Below are positions 15,049 to 22,373 of a stretch of 24,889 nucleotides of DNA, in pieces; within the stretch, counting starts at the first letter, position 1, and each line of letters starts with the position of its first letter. The position numbers and the translations under genes are program-made. A model generated the notes under the pieces. That model had not been told where the DNA came from, did not search any database, and saw only the letters and a list, made by a program, of their open reading frames with translations. Origin of the DNA: Rhodanobacter sp. UBA5168 (GTDB lineage: Bacteria; Pseudomonadota; Gammaproteobacteria; Xanthomonadales; Rhodanobacteraceae); assembly GCA_002413455.1 (NCBI GenBank), contig DHXA01000133.1, positions 1-24,889 of the forward strand. Direction: 5' to 3'.

Positions 15049-16965
15049 ATGTTCCGGTTGCGTCTTCACCCCGTGTTTTCCATGCCGCTGCGGCTCAGCC
15101 GGCGAGCTGTCCTGTACGGTGCGCTGGTGCTGCTGGTGCTGGTAGCGGTGCCTTTGATCGTGGCCAGCAGCCGCTGGTTGCACGCATCGCGGATCGATCT
15201 CACCACGGATCAGTTGTATACGCTGACGCCCGGCACGCTGCATATCGTCGATACATTGAAGCGGCCGCTGCGGCTGACGCTGTATTTCTCCGATCACGCC
15301 ACCCGCGACCTGCCGCAGTTGCGCAGCTACGAGCAGCGCGTGCGCGAGATGCTGCAGGAGATGGTGGCGCGATCGCACGGCCACGTGCGTCTTCAGATCA
15401 TCGATCCGGTGCCGTACTCCGATGATGAGGCCAGCGCCGAAGGCAGCGGCCTCACCGCGGCCAACGGCGGCAGCAACGGCGAGCGGGTATTTTTCGGCTT
15501 GTCCGGCAGTGCCATGTCCGGTGGTATCGACAACGATGCCGCCGATGACCGCGTACCTGAGAAAACCTTGGCGATCCCGTTCTTCGATCCGGCCCGCGAA
15601 GCGTTCCTCGAATACGACATCGCCAAGCTGCTGTATGAGTTGAACCAGACCAGAAAGCCCCCGATCGGCGTGATCAGCTCGCTGCGGATCGAGGGTAACC
15701 CGGTGCTCAGCGAGCAACCGTGGACGGTGATGCAGCAGCTCAACCAGCTGTTCGACGTGCGGACGTTGGATCCGGCGACGCTGCGCCACGTCGATGACAA
15801 CATGCAGGTGCTGTTGCTGATCCATCCCAGGCGGCTGCCGCCCGATGCGCAGTACGCGATCGACCAGTACGTGTTGCGTGGGGGGCATCTGGTGGTATTT
15901 GTCGACCCCGATGCGGAACTCGACAACACTCCCTATAACCCCGACAGCACCACCTACCCCGATCACGGATCGGATCTGCCGCGATTGTTCGCCGCCTGGG
16001 GCGTCCGCTACTACCCTCACAAGATCGTGCTCGACCGCGCCCGCGCACTGCAGATCGAACTGGCCGGCAGTAGCCTCAATCACCCGGCCATGCTTGATCT
16101 CGGGCCGCAGGAACTCAACCGCAACGATGTCGTCACCGCCAGCCTGCAGCGCATCAATGTCTCCACCGTCGGTTACTTCGACCTGGCCGCGGATGCGCGC
16201 ACACGACTGATCCCGTTGCTGCAGAGCAGCGCCGAAGCCGAGCTGGTGCCGACACAGCAGGTGCTGGACGCAAGCAACGATCCCACCACGCTGCTGCAGG
16301 ATTACAAGGCCGACAACACCCATTATGTGCTGGCCGCGCGCCTGCGCGGGGTCTTCGACAGCGCGTTTCCCTCGCGCGCCGGCGAACCCGGTCATCTGGC
16401 GCGCTCCGCGCCGAATGCCGAGGTGATCCTGGTGGCCGACACGGATCTGCTGAGCGACCGGCTGTGGGTTGAGCCGCAGACCATTCTCGGCCAGACGATG
16501 ATGCGGGTCTTCGCCAACAACGGCGACTTCGTCACCAACCTGGTGGACAACCTCAGCGGTTCGTCGGCCCTGCTGTCGATCCGGGGCCGCTCCACTTCGC
16601 AGCGGCCGTTCACGCGGGTGCAGGCGTTGCGCAACGTGGCCGATCAGAAGTTCCTGCAGAAGGAGCGCGAGCTGGAGCGGGAGCTGGCCGATACCCGGCG
16701 CCGGCTGGACGAGCTGCAGCCGGCCAAGGGCAGCCATGGCAGCGCCGCTACTGCCGAACAGCGCCGCGAAATCGAGCAGTTCCGCCAGCGCCAGCTGGCG
16801 ATCAACAAGGAATTGCGCGACGTGCAGCACCAGCTCAATGCGGAGATCGACGCGCTCGGCCTGCGCGTGAAGGTCATCAACATCGTGCTGGTGCCGGCGC
16901 TGGTGGTACTGATCGGCTTGCTGTACGGCTGGCGTCGCAACCGGCACAGCCGCCAGCGGCGGTGA
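15049..16965 (+). CDS. GldG family ABC transporter auxiliary protein
   Basis: 638 residues with a membrane helix at about 20-41, a large periplasmic domain and a second helix near the C-terminus (about 608-628), so both ends are cytoplasmic. The first part of the periplasmic domain (RIDLTTDQLYTLTPGTLHIVDTLKRPLRLTLYFS) is the typical GldG N-terminal domain. A charged coiled coil (about residues 535-600, rich in Glu, Arg and Leu) precedes the last helix. GldG proteins work with GldA and GldF; in this bacterial group the role is not known. The ATG at 15049 was chosen because it lies 4 bases after the permease stop; 15082 is an alternative. Confidence 0.9.
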   Translation: MFRLRLHPVFSMPLRLSRRAVLYGALVLLVLVAVPLIVASSRWLHASRIDLTTDQLYTLTPGTLHIVDTLKRPLRLTLYFSDHATRDLPQLRSYEQRVREMLQEMVARSHGHVRLQIIDPVPYSDDEASAEGSGLTAANGGSNGERVFFGLSGSAMSGGIDNDAADDRVPEKTLAIPFFDPAREAFLEYDIAKLLYELNQTRKPPIGVISSLRIEGNPVLSEQPWTVMQQLNQLFDVRTLDPATLRHVDDNMQVLLLIHPRRLPPDAQYAIDQYVLRGGHLVVFVDPDAELDNTPYNPDSTTYPDHGSDLPRLFAAWGVRYYPHKIVLDRARALQIELAGSSLNHPAMLDLGPQELNRNDVVTASLQRINVSTVGYFDLAADARTRLIPLLQSSAEAELVPTQQVLDASNDPTTLLQDYKADNTHYVLAARLRGVFDSAFPSRAGEPGHLARSAPNAEVILVADTDLLSDRLWVEPQTILGQTMMRVFANNGDFVTNLVDNLSGSSALLSIRGRSTSQRPFTRVQALRNVADQKFLQKERELERELADTRRRLDELQPAKGSHGSAATAEQRREIEQFRQRQLAINKELRDVQHQLNAEIDALGLRVKVINIVLVPALVVLIGLLYGWRRNRHSRQRR

Positions 16966-16974
16966 AAGCGGCAA

Positions 16975-17007
16975 TCTGCCGCAACCGCGGGTTGCCGCTG
17001 CGGCAGA
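16975..17007. repeat. Inverted repeat after the ABC operon
   Basis: TCTGCCGCA (16975-16983) and TGCGGCAGA (16999-17007) are perfect 9-base arms around a loop that can itself fold (GCAACC with GGTTGC). It begins 10 bases after the GldG stop. No T-run follows; it may mark the mRNA 3' end. The rest of the 91-base gap to the next gene shows nothing else. Confidence 0.45.
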
Positions 17008-17056
17008 CGCCGCCGGCGCGCGGCATTATGCTGGGCGGTGGCCGGCTGTTGCCGGT

Positions 17057-17965
17057 GTGGATGAACGCGCTGGTGCAGCTGTCGTGACCGCAACCTTGCT
17101 GAAGTGGATCGTGCCGTGGGAGTTCTCGTGGGTGTTTCTCGCGAGCTTCCTGCTGACCTGCGTGCTGTACCTGCGCGGCAGCCGCCGGCTGCCGGTGAGC
17201 TTCAGTCGCAAGCTGGCGTTCTGGATCGGCATGGCGATCATTTACCTGTCGCTGCATACGTATCTGGATTTCTATGCCGAGCATGAGTTCTTCATGCACC
17301 GGATCCAGCAGCTGCTGCTGCATCATCTCGCCCCGCTGCTGATCGTTACCGCGTTTCCTGCCACGGTGCTGCGCGCGGGCATGCCGCTGGCATGGCGGGT
17401 GCACGTGCTGCGGCCGCTGCGTCGTTCGTGGCCGTGGCGCGTGGTCAGCGGGGCGCTGCTGAATCCCACGGTGGCGACGCTGCTGTTCATCGCCTTCATC
17501 CTGATCTGGCTGATCCCATCCATGCAGACGCTGGCGATGCTGGACTGGCGCATCTACCGCTTCATGAATTGGAGCATGCTGATCAGCGGCTTCGCCTACT
17601 GGTCGCTGGTACTCGACCACCGGCCGCATCCACCGGGCAGGATGACCGCCGGCCTGCGCGTGCTGTCGCCGGCGATCACGATGACGCCGCAGATTCTCGC
17701 CGGCGCGATCGTCACCTTCTCCAAAACCGACCTGTATCCGATCTTCGAGATCTGCGGGCGCGCATTTACCTTCAACGTGCTCACCGGCCAGTTGATCGGG
17801 GGCGTGATCATCTGGGTGCCATCGGCGTTGCTCGAGTCGATCGGTGGCCTGATGGCGCTGCGCCAGTGGCTGCGGCTGTCGCGCAACGGCCGCTTGCCAC
17901 GCAGGCCGCCACATATATCCATGCGGCGCACGCCCACCGTGGTCGACACGGTGGCGCCGGATTGA
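17057..17965 (+). CDS. ctaG: Cytochrome c oxidase assembly protein, Caa3_CtaG family
   Basis: Up to 302 residues with about seven membrane segments, matching the Caa3-type CtaG family, needed for activity of cytochrome c oxidase in Bacillus and likely involved in copper insertion. Conserved features include HTYLDFYAEHEFFMHRIQQLLLHHLAPLL (its His residues are candidates for metal contact) and DHRPHPPGRMTAGLR. This is the CtaG of the caa3 type, unrelated to the Cox11 protein sometimes given the same symbol. GTG at 17057 or GTG at 17084 may start translation; neither has a strong ribosome site. It faces the PCuAC and SCO genes tail to tail with a 13-base gap, which supports a copper-delivery role. 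Confidence 0.88.
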   Translation: MDERAGAAVVTATLLKWIVPWEFSWVFLASFLLTCVLYLRGSRRLPVSFSRKLAFWIGMAIIYLSLHTYLDFYAEHEFFMHRIQQLLLHHLAPLLIVTAFPATVLRAGMPLAWRVHVLRPLRRSWPWRVVSGALLNPTVATLLFIAFILIWLIPSMQTLAMLDWRIYRFMNWSMLISGFAYWSLVLDHRPHPPGRMTAGLRVLSPAITMTPQILAGAIVTFSKTDLYPIFEICGRAFTFNVLTGQLIGGVIIWVPSALLESIGGLMALRQWLRLSRNGRLPRRPPHISMRRTPTVVDTVAPD

Positions 17966-17978
17966 GCTTCGCGTCGGA

Positions 17979-18485
17979 TCAGTGACCGCTGGCGCGCGGC
18001 ATCGCGCCCTTTTCCATCGATGGCATGGCGTGGCCTTCACCGGCGTCCATGGCGTTGGCCGGACGCGCGATGAACGGGGTGGCCAGCGTGCTGCCGTCGG
18101 TGAACTCGAGCGTCAGCTGCACCATTTCACCAGGCTTCACGGGCGCACCCGGTTGCATCAACATCAGGTGATAGCCCGCCGGTGCCAGCACCGCTTTGCC
18201 GTGGGCCGGCACGGTCACCGCATCGACCATGGTCATGCGACTCATGCCGCCTGCGGTGGAACTCTGATGCAGCATCACGTCCGCATAGTTCGTGCTGCTG
18301 GCACCACTCAGTGCGGCGGGCTGGTCGCCGTCGTTCTGCAGCGTGACATAGGCGCCGGCCGGCAAGTCGCCGGGCAGCACGCGAATCCAGGCATGGCTGG
18401 CATGAATGTGTTCGGCAGCGGTGGCATGGGCGCCTCCGGCCAGCACCAGGCCACCGAGCAGCAAGGACAATGTGGTGGATTTCAT
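17979..18485 (-). CDS. Periplasmic copper chaperone PCu(A)C
   Basis: 168 residues with a signal peptide (cut near residue 24, after ATAA). The copper-binding pattern H-X10-M-X21-H-X-M is exact: His73, Met84, His106 and Met108. PCuAC carries Cu(I) in the periplasm and passes it to the CuA site of cytochrome oxidase, usually together with SCO. The last 25 residues are rich in Met and His (GEGHAMPSMEKGAMPRASGH), an extra likely copper-binding tail like those known in some homologues. Its start overlaps the stop of the SCO gene by 4 bases, so the two are coupled. Confidence 0.95.
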   Translation of the reverse strand: MKSTTLSLLLGGLVLAGGAHATAAEHIHASHAWIRVLPGDLPAGAYVTLQNDGDQPAALSGASSTNYADVMLHQSSTAGGMSRMTMVDAVTVPAHGKAVLAPAGYHLMLMQPGAPVKPGEMVQLTLEFTDGSTLATPFIARPANAMDAGEGHAMPSMEKGAMPRASGH

Positions 18486-19090
18486 CGAGGGGCTCCCGTG
18501 TCGAGCAAGAGGTGCAGATCGTGCACCAGGTCGTCTTGCGAGGCGGATGGTGTGGCCAGCACGCGTGCCCTGCCGTCGCGGTCGAATACGTAGATCGCCG
18601 AACTGTGCGTGACCTCATAGTTGCCGTTGGCTGAGCCGGGCTCGCGAGAAAATGCCGAGCGATAGCGTTTGCTCAACGCCTCGATCGCGCGCGCATCGCC
18701 GGTGAGGCCGACCGCGCGCGGATCGAACGCATTGACGTAGGCATGCATGACTGCCGGCGTGTCGCGCGCCGGGTCGACGCTGACGAACAATATGCGCGCG
18801 CCATCGGCCAGCGAGCCCAGCCGCTGCATCACCACATGCAGCTGTGCCAGGGTGAGCGGGCAGACGTCCGGACAATGGGTGTATCCGAAATACAGCAGCG
18901 TCACCTTGCCGCGATAGTCCGCGCCGGTCACCGGCTTGCCGAGATCGTCGGTGAGCTTGAAATCGAGGTCGGGCATGTGGCCGCTGATATTGGTCAGCCG
19001 CAACGGCAGCGGCTCATCATGTTGGCAGCCAGCCAGCAGCAGGCCGGCTGCCAGCAGCAGGGCAGGTAGAAATGCGCGGCAGAGCTTCAT
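18482..19090 (-). CDS. SCO1/SenC family copper protein (lipoprotein)
   Basis: 202 residues of thioredoxin fold. A lipoprotein signal ends in LLLAGC, with the lipid-bearing Cys at 22, so the protein is likely anchored at the membrane facing the periplasm. Copper ligands are Cys73 and Cys77 in THCPDVCP and His162 in YEVTHSSAIYVFD, the SCO pattern. SCO proteins deliver copper to, or reduce the cysteines of, the CuA centre of cytochrome oxidase. The ATG at 19090 gives the lipoprotein signal; the frame is open upstream but without family similarity. It is the first gene of the pair SCO-PCuAC. Confidence 0.95.
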   Translation of the reverse strand: MKLCRAFLPALLLAAGLLLAGCQHDEPLPLRLTNISGHMPDLDFKLTDDLGKPVTGADYRGKVTLLYFGYTHCPDVCPLTLAQLHVVMQRLGSLADGARILFVSVDPARDTPAVMHAYVNAFDPRAVGLTGDARAIEALSKRYRSAFSREPGSANGNYEVTHSSAIYVFDRDGRARVLATPSASQDDLVHDLHLLLDTGAPR

Positions 19091-19168
19091 GCGAAAATCC
19101 GGATGTTCAACCGAGCAAGCATACGACAGTGGTCGATGTGCAAGATCCGACAAACGGGAAATTTGGCG

Positions 19169-19549
19169 ATGATGCGACAACCTGTCATGACGCGAGCCGG
19201 CCTGCTGGCAGGCGTGGCCGGAGCCAGCGCGGTGCTGTTGGGCGCGTTCGGTGCGCACGCCTTGCAGGGCGTGCTCGATGCGCCAGGGCGAGAGCTGTGG
19301 CATACCGCGGTGAATTATCACGTCTGGCACGCGCTGGCGCTGGCATTGGCGGCGGGGCTCGGACGTGGTCGCAGCGGACGGTTCGCGATCGGTGCGTTTG
19401 CCATCGGCATCGCGCTGTTCAGCGGCAGCCTGTACGCGCTGGCACTCGGGGCTCCACGCTGGGCGGGTATCGTCACGCCATTCGGCGGGCTGGCCTTCAT
19501 GGCTGGCTGGATCGCACTGGGCTTGTCGCTGAGTTACGGTAACGATTAG
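19169..19549 (+). CDS. DUF423 family membrane protein
   Basis: 126 residues, the usual size of DUF423 (YgdD-like) proteins, with four hydrophobic segments. Family marks are the N-terminal GASAVLLGAFGAHAL segment, the YHVWHALALALA segment and TPFGGLAFMAGW. The function is not known. ATGs at 19169 and 19172 follow GGGAA; the start at 19187 has no ribosome site and would trim the N-terminus. It is divergent from the SCO gene across about 78 bases, where I see no convincing promoter. Confidence 0.88.
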   Translation: MMRQPVMTRAGLLAGVAGASAVLLGAFGAHALQGVLDAPGRELWHTAVNYHVWHALALALAAGLGRGRSGRFAIGAFAIGIALFSGSLYALALGAPRWAGIVTPFGGLAFMAGWIALGLSLSYGND

Positions 19550-19598
19550 TTCTTGCGTCCGTCACTGCATTGTCATCGGGCGATGGGACGCTGCCAGC

Positions 19599-20021
19599 AT
19601 GAACACGTCGCTGCCCCTTCGTCGCCGCGCGCATCCGCAGACACATGCATCGTGGTCGTGGCGGTTCCTGCCGTGGCTGGCGTTCGCTGCGCTCGCCGCC
19701 TGGGCCATGCACCTGTACTGGCCGTATGCAGTAACCGGTGACGACACGGCCGACACAGCGGTGACTGCGTCACCCCTGGTGCACTGGAAAGACGCGGAGC
19801 ATGACTGGCTGCTGGTCGTCGACCCGGCCACCCACGAACTGGTGGTGTATGACGCCAATGACGGTCGTCCATTGCGCCGTGTGGGGGGCGCCAGTGGGGC
19901 GAGGGCGATGGACTCGATCGTTGGCGAGGGCAACTGGCTCATTGCGACGAGCCAGCGCGATCCGCGCCTGCAAATTTTCAGTCTGCCCGACTTGCGACCG
20001 ACGGCGCTTGCGACACGTTGA
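19599..20021 (+). CDS. Hypothetical membrane-anchored protein, two beta-propeller-like repeats
   Basis: I do not recognise this 140-residue protein. It has a short basic N-terminus, one membrane helix at about 22-40 and a soluble part that should face the periplasm. In the soluble part, LLVVDPATHELVVYDANDGRPLRRVG and WLIATSQRDPRLQIFSLPDLR look like two blades of a beta-propeller (a strand, a turn with Asp, a strand), but a full propeller needs six or more, so it may be a fragment or a small domain. It starts 49 bases after the DUF423 gene and may share its transcript. Coding is supported by the codon pattern and sensible topology only. Confidence 0.55.
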   Translation: MNTSLPLRRRAHPQTHASWSWRFLPWLAFAALAAWAMHLYWPYAVTGDDTADTAVTASPLVHWKDAEHDWLLVVDPATHELVVYDANDGRPLRRVGGASGARAMDSIVGEGNWLIATSQRDPRLQIFSLPDLRPTALATR

Positions 20022-20045
20022 CACCGTACCTGCGCGGGCCGCGCT

Positions 20046-20828
20046 TCAGCCGAGCGCCAGCGGCACCCCGACATGCAGCACAAGATCGGCGCAGAAGTGC
20101 GCCAGCATCGCGTGCTCCAGTCCGTACTTCCAGAACAGACCACCCGTTGCCAGGCCTACCAGCGCGTTGAGCATGACGATCCGGACGATCGGCAGCGGTG
20201 CGTGGGCCATACCTGTCGCAAATGCCGCCGGCAGATGGCCCGCGCCGAACAGCAGGGCAGCGAGCACGATGGCCAGCACGAACATCCACGGCCGGTCCAC
20301 ACACCGGTTGCATCGTGCCAGCAGCCATACCAGCGCGCCGACCAGAAACAGGCGGAACTCCACCTCTTCCACAATGCCGCCGTAGAACGACGCCAGAAAG
20401 CCGCGCCACGCCCAGCTCACGGCAGCGACGCCATGTCCGCCAGCTTCTTTCGGACCAAACAAAAACAGACCGGTGACCAGCAGGGCGGCCAGCACCCCCA
20501 GCAGGATCGCCAGCCACCAGCGTGCACCTTGCGAAGGATCGCGCGGACGCCGGTAGATCCATGCACGCAACCACGGCGCATCCAGGCCGTAAGGGGCACC
20601 CAGATACAGCCCCAGCCAGGCAAGCAGCCAGCACAACATGCCGGCCTGTGCCGTTTGCGCTGCCATCACGACCGGCAGAGGCAACGGCAATGCGGCCAAT
20701 TTCTGCGGCATCAGCGCGAGCAGATAGGGCCACAGCGCCAGTGTTGCCAGCACGCCGGCGATGCCGAACAGCAGGGCAAGTTTCAGGTTCGGTTTGCGGG
20801 TCGATAGTTCGTGAGGCGTGCTGCTCAT
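20046..20828 (-). CDS. CPBP family intramembrane glutamic endopeptidase
   Basis: 260 residues with about seven or eight membrane segments. The three CPBP (Abi/CAAX protease) motifs are present: EExxxR as EEVEFR at 154-159, the FGAGH motif with His198, and HxxxD with His244 and Asp248. These residues form the active site of Rce1-like glutamate proteases, so it is predicted to cut membrane or peptide substrates within the inner membrane. The ATG at 20828 was chosen since upstream residues are not typical. It is the last gene of an operon of SPFH, a small peptide, an RHH protein and DUF4177, 22 bases after the DUF4177 stop. The substrate is unknown; the operon partners are candidates. Confidence 0.9.
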   Translation of the reverse strand: MSSTPHELSTRKPNLKLALLFGIAGVLATLALWPYLLALMPQKLAALPLPLPVVMAAQTAQAGMLCWLLAWLGLYLGAPYGLDAPWLRAWIYRRPRDPSQGARWWLAILLGVLAALLVTGLFLFGPKEAGGHGVAAVSWAWRGFLASFYGGIVEEVEFRLFLVGALVWLLARCNRCVDRPWMFVLAIVLAALLFGAGHLPAAFATGMAHAPLPIVRIVMLNALVGLATGGLFWKYGLEHAMLAHFCADLVLHVGVPLALG

Positions 20829-20850
20829 GCCGGTCTCTCGGGTGGTTGGC

Positions 20851-21045
20851 TCAGCGTGATTGCTTGAAGTACAGCAGGGTGGGCTGCGCAAGGCCGGCGC
20901 AGACCACGGTGACCAGTTCCCAGCCCTGCGCGCCTTCGCGATTGAGCGCGACCACGGTTTCCTCGTCCGTCGGCGTCAGCGTGAGGTGCAGGCCGCCACC
21001 ACCGTGTTTCAGGGTTATCACTTTGTATTCCCACGTTGCAGACAT
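20851..21045 (-). CDS. DUF4177 domain protein
   Basis: A 64-residue protein that matches the DUF4177 family: it opens with TWEYKVITL, has a helix with LNREGAQGWELVTVV and ends in a strand (LLYFKQ). These small proteins are common and uncharacterised. A strong ribosome site, GAGGAG, lies 8 bases before the ATG. The gene is fourth of five in the SPFH operon, 20 bases after the RHH gene. Confidence 0.9.
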   Translation of the reverse strand: MSATWEYKVITLKHGGGGLHLTLTPTDEETVVALNREGAQGWELVTVVCAGLAQPTLLYFKQSR

Positions 21046-21065
21046 CGCCTTTCTCCTCGATCAAA

Positions 21066-21254
21066 TCAGCTGTCGTCGTCGGCCACCGGTTCGCTCTTGC
21101 CGGGCTTGAGCCGGCCCGCCTTGCGCAGCGCCTCGCGCAGCACGTACTCGATCTGCGCATTGACGCTGCGCAGCTCGTCGTCGGACCAGCGTTGCATCGC
21201 ATCCAGCACGGTGGCGCTGATACGCAGCGGATAGGCTTTTTTCTCGGCAGCCAT
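21066..21254 (-). CDS. Arc-like ribbon-helix-helix DNA-binding protein
   Basis: A 62-residue protein of the Arc/MetJ ribbon-helix-helix fold. AYPLRIS is the DNA-contacting strand, and [20 protein letters not shown] corresponds closely to RSVNSEIYQRVMESFKKEGR of phage P22 Arc. Such proteins dimerise and bind palindromic operators. No toxin gene lies next to it, so a toxin-antitoxin role is not suggested. The ATG at 21254 is 6 bases after the stop of the 25-residue peptide. It is a natural candidate to bind the palindrome in the promoter of its own operon (22252-22268), which is inference. Confidence 0.88.
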   Translation of the reverse strand: MAAEKKAYPLRISATVLDAMQRWSDDELRSVNAQIEYVLREALRKAGRLKPGKSEPVADDDS

Positions 21255-21260
21255 GCCGGC

Positions 21261-21338
21261 TCAGTGCCGCATGCGTCCACGCCTTGCGGCGTGGCTTGCC
21301 ATGAACACGATCAGGAGAATCGCGATGGGGCTATCCAT
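21261..21338 (-). CDS. Small membrane peptide, 25 residues
   Basis: ATG at 21336-21338 to TGA at 21261, encoding MDSPIAILLIVFMASHAARR and five more residues (GRMRH). A hydrophobic stretch IAILLIVFMA is followed by a basic tail, the pattern of a tiny single-pass membrane peptide with a cytoplasmic C-terminus. AGGAGAGG lies 4 bases before the ATG, a very strong ribosome site that overlaps the stop codon of the SPFH gene. The peptide fills exactly the gap between SPFH and the RHH gene, whose start is 6 bases after its stop. No homologue is known to me. Confidence 0.65.
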   Translation of the reverse strand: MDSPIAILLIVFMASHAARRGRMRH

Positions 21339-21347
21339 GATCCTCTC

Positions 21348-22223
21348 CTAGTACAACGTGCCGGTGTTCAGCACCGGCTGGGTGCCGCGCTCACCGCACA
21401 ACACCACCAGCAGGTTGCTCACCATCGCCGCCTTGCGCTCTTCGTCGAGGTGCACCACGCCGCGCTGGCTGAGCTGGTCCAGCGCCATCTCGACCATGCT
21501 CACCGCGCCTTCGACGATCTTGGTCCGTGCGGCGATGATCGCGCCGGCCTGCTGCCGCTGCAGCATGGCCTGGGCGATCTCCTGGGCATAAGCGAGATGG
21601 CTGATGCGCGCCTCGACCACCTGCACGCCAGCCTTGCCGAGGCGGGTCTGGATCTCGTCGCGCAGATGCGAGTTGATCACCTCGCCATGGCTGCGCAGCG
21701 ATGGCTTGCCATCGTCGTGCGCGTCATACGGATAGCTCTGTGCCATCTGCCGCAGCGCCGACTCGCTCTGGATGTGCACGTAGTTTTCGTAGTCGTCGAC
21801 GCAGAAGACGGCCTCGGCGGTGTCCAGCACCTGCCACACCACCACGGCGCCGATCTCGATCGGGTTGCCGTCGTTGTCGTTGACCTTCAGCTTGCCGCTC
21901 TCGAAGTTGCGCACGCGCAGCGAGAGGCGCCGCCGGCTGTAGAACGGGTTGGTCCAGCGCAGGCCTTCCTGCCGCACCGTGCCGGCGTACTTGCCGAACA
22001 ACTGCAGCACCTGACCCTCATTCGGCGCGACCTGGAAATAACCCTTGAGCAGGAATCCGTCGATCACCAGCAAGGCCATGCCGGTGAGCATGGGAGCCAG
22101 TGTCGGGGTGTCCGGCTGGGTATGGATCGCCGAGAACAGCAGTGCGGCACCGATACCGGCCAGCACGACGCACAGGCCGATGAAGGGGATGCCTGCGACG
22201 GAAAAACCATTGCGTTCGTTCAT
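21348..22223 (-). CDS. SPFH/band 7 domain membrane protein
   Basis: 291 residues. Two hydrophobic segments (about 10-32 and 43-62) anchor it, and the SPFH domain follows (about 63-230: [34 protein letters not shown]...), ending with a helical part ([34 protein letters not shown]). SPFH proteins (stomatin, prohibitin, HflK/C-like) form large membrane assemblies that shape domains and control membrane proteases. Here the operon ends with a membrane protease gene, which fits that theme. The ATG at 22223 follows GGGAG by 8 bases. It is the first gene of the five-gene operon and lies downstream of a clear promoter. Confidence 0.93.
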   Translation of the reverse strand: MNERNGFSVAGIPFIGLCVVLAGIGAALLFSAIHTQPDTPTLAPMLTGMALLVIDGFLLKGYFQVAPNEGQVLQLFGKYAGTVRQEGLRWTNPFYSRRRLSLRVRNFESGKLKVNDNDGNPIEIGAVVVWQVLDTAEAVFCVDDYENYVHIQSESALRQMAQSYPYDAHDDGKPSLRSHGEVINSHLRDEIQTRLGKAGVQVVEARISHLAYAQEIAQAMLQRQQAGAIIAARTKIVEGAVSMVEMALDQLSQRGVVHLDEERKAAMVSNLLVVLCGERGTQPVLNTGTLY

Positions 22224-22247
22224 GGGTCGTCTCCCTGAGGTGCGGAA

Positions 22248-22276
22248 ATTAGATATCAAATTGATATCAGTTGCAA
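22248..22276 (-). promoter_or_regulatory. Sigma70-like promoter of the SPFH operon
   Basis: On the minus strand TTGCAA (22271-22276) and TCTAAT (22248-22253) are separated by exactly 17 bases. TCTAAT differs from the consensus at one position; TTGCAA at two. Transcription would start near 22241, giving a leader of about 18 bases before the SPFH start at 22223. Confidence 0.65.
22252..22268. promoter_or_regulatory. Palindromic operator candidate in the SPFH promoter
   Basis: GATATCAA, one base, TTGATATC: a perfect 8-1-8 inverted repeat, AT-rich within a GC-rich sequence. It fills most of the spacer between -35 and -10 and runs two bases into the -10 box, the position expected for a repressor site. 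I do not know which regulator binds it; the RHH protein of the operon is the nearest candidate. Confidence 0.7.
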
Positions 22277-22340
22277 GTCCCGATCGGCACCGTCCCCAGG
22301 GAGCGGAAAATGGCGGCCGGTGCGTGAGGGCGTGGCCGCA

Positions 22341-22346
22341 TACAAT
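22341..22346 (+). promoter_or_regulatory. Candidate -10 box of purT
   Basis: TACAAT differs from TATAAT at one position and lies 28 bases before the purT ATG. No good -35 box is visible upstream. Confidence 0.4.
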
Positions 22347-22373
22347 GTCGTTTTGCCTGCACCGGAGAACCCG

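Noticed and set aside
14983..16974. Long open frame of 663 codons on the minus strand, and similar long frames at 1317-3830 (+), 21348-24677 (-) upstream part and 11975-13357 (-)
   Set aside because: They lie opposite or out of frame to well-recognised genes and have Arg/His/Gln-rich composition without family motifs, as expected in GC-rich DNA.
17057..17965. Cox11-type CtaG
   Set aside because: The multi-pass topology and sequence fit the unrelated Caa3_CtaG family, not the single-pass Cox11 family.
20073..20807. 244-codon plus-strand frame
   Set aside because: It is the antisense of the CPBP protease gene, which has all its catalytic motifs; the frame itself shows only low-complexity Gln/Arg-rich sequence.
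21066..21254. Toxin-antitoxin module built on the RHH protein
   Set aside because: The neighbours are a membrane peptide and a DUF4177 protein, neither resembling a toxin, and the operon context is SPFH/CPBP.
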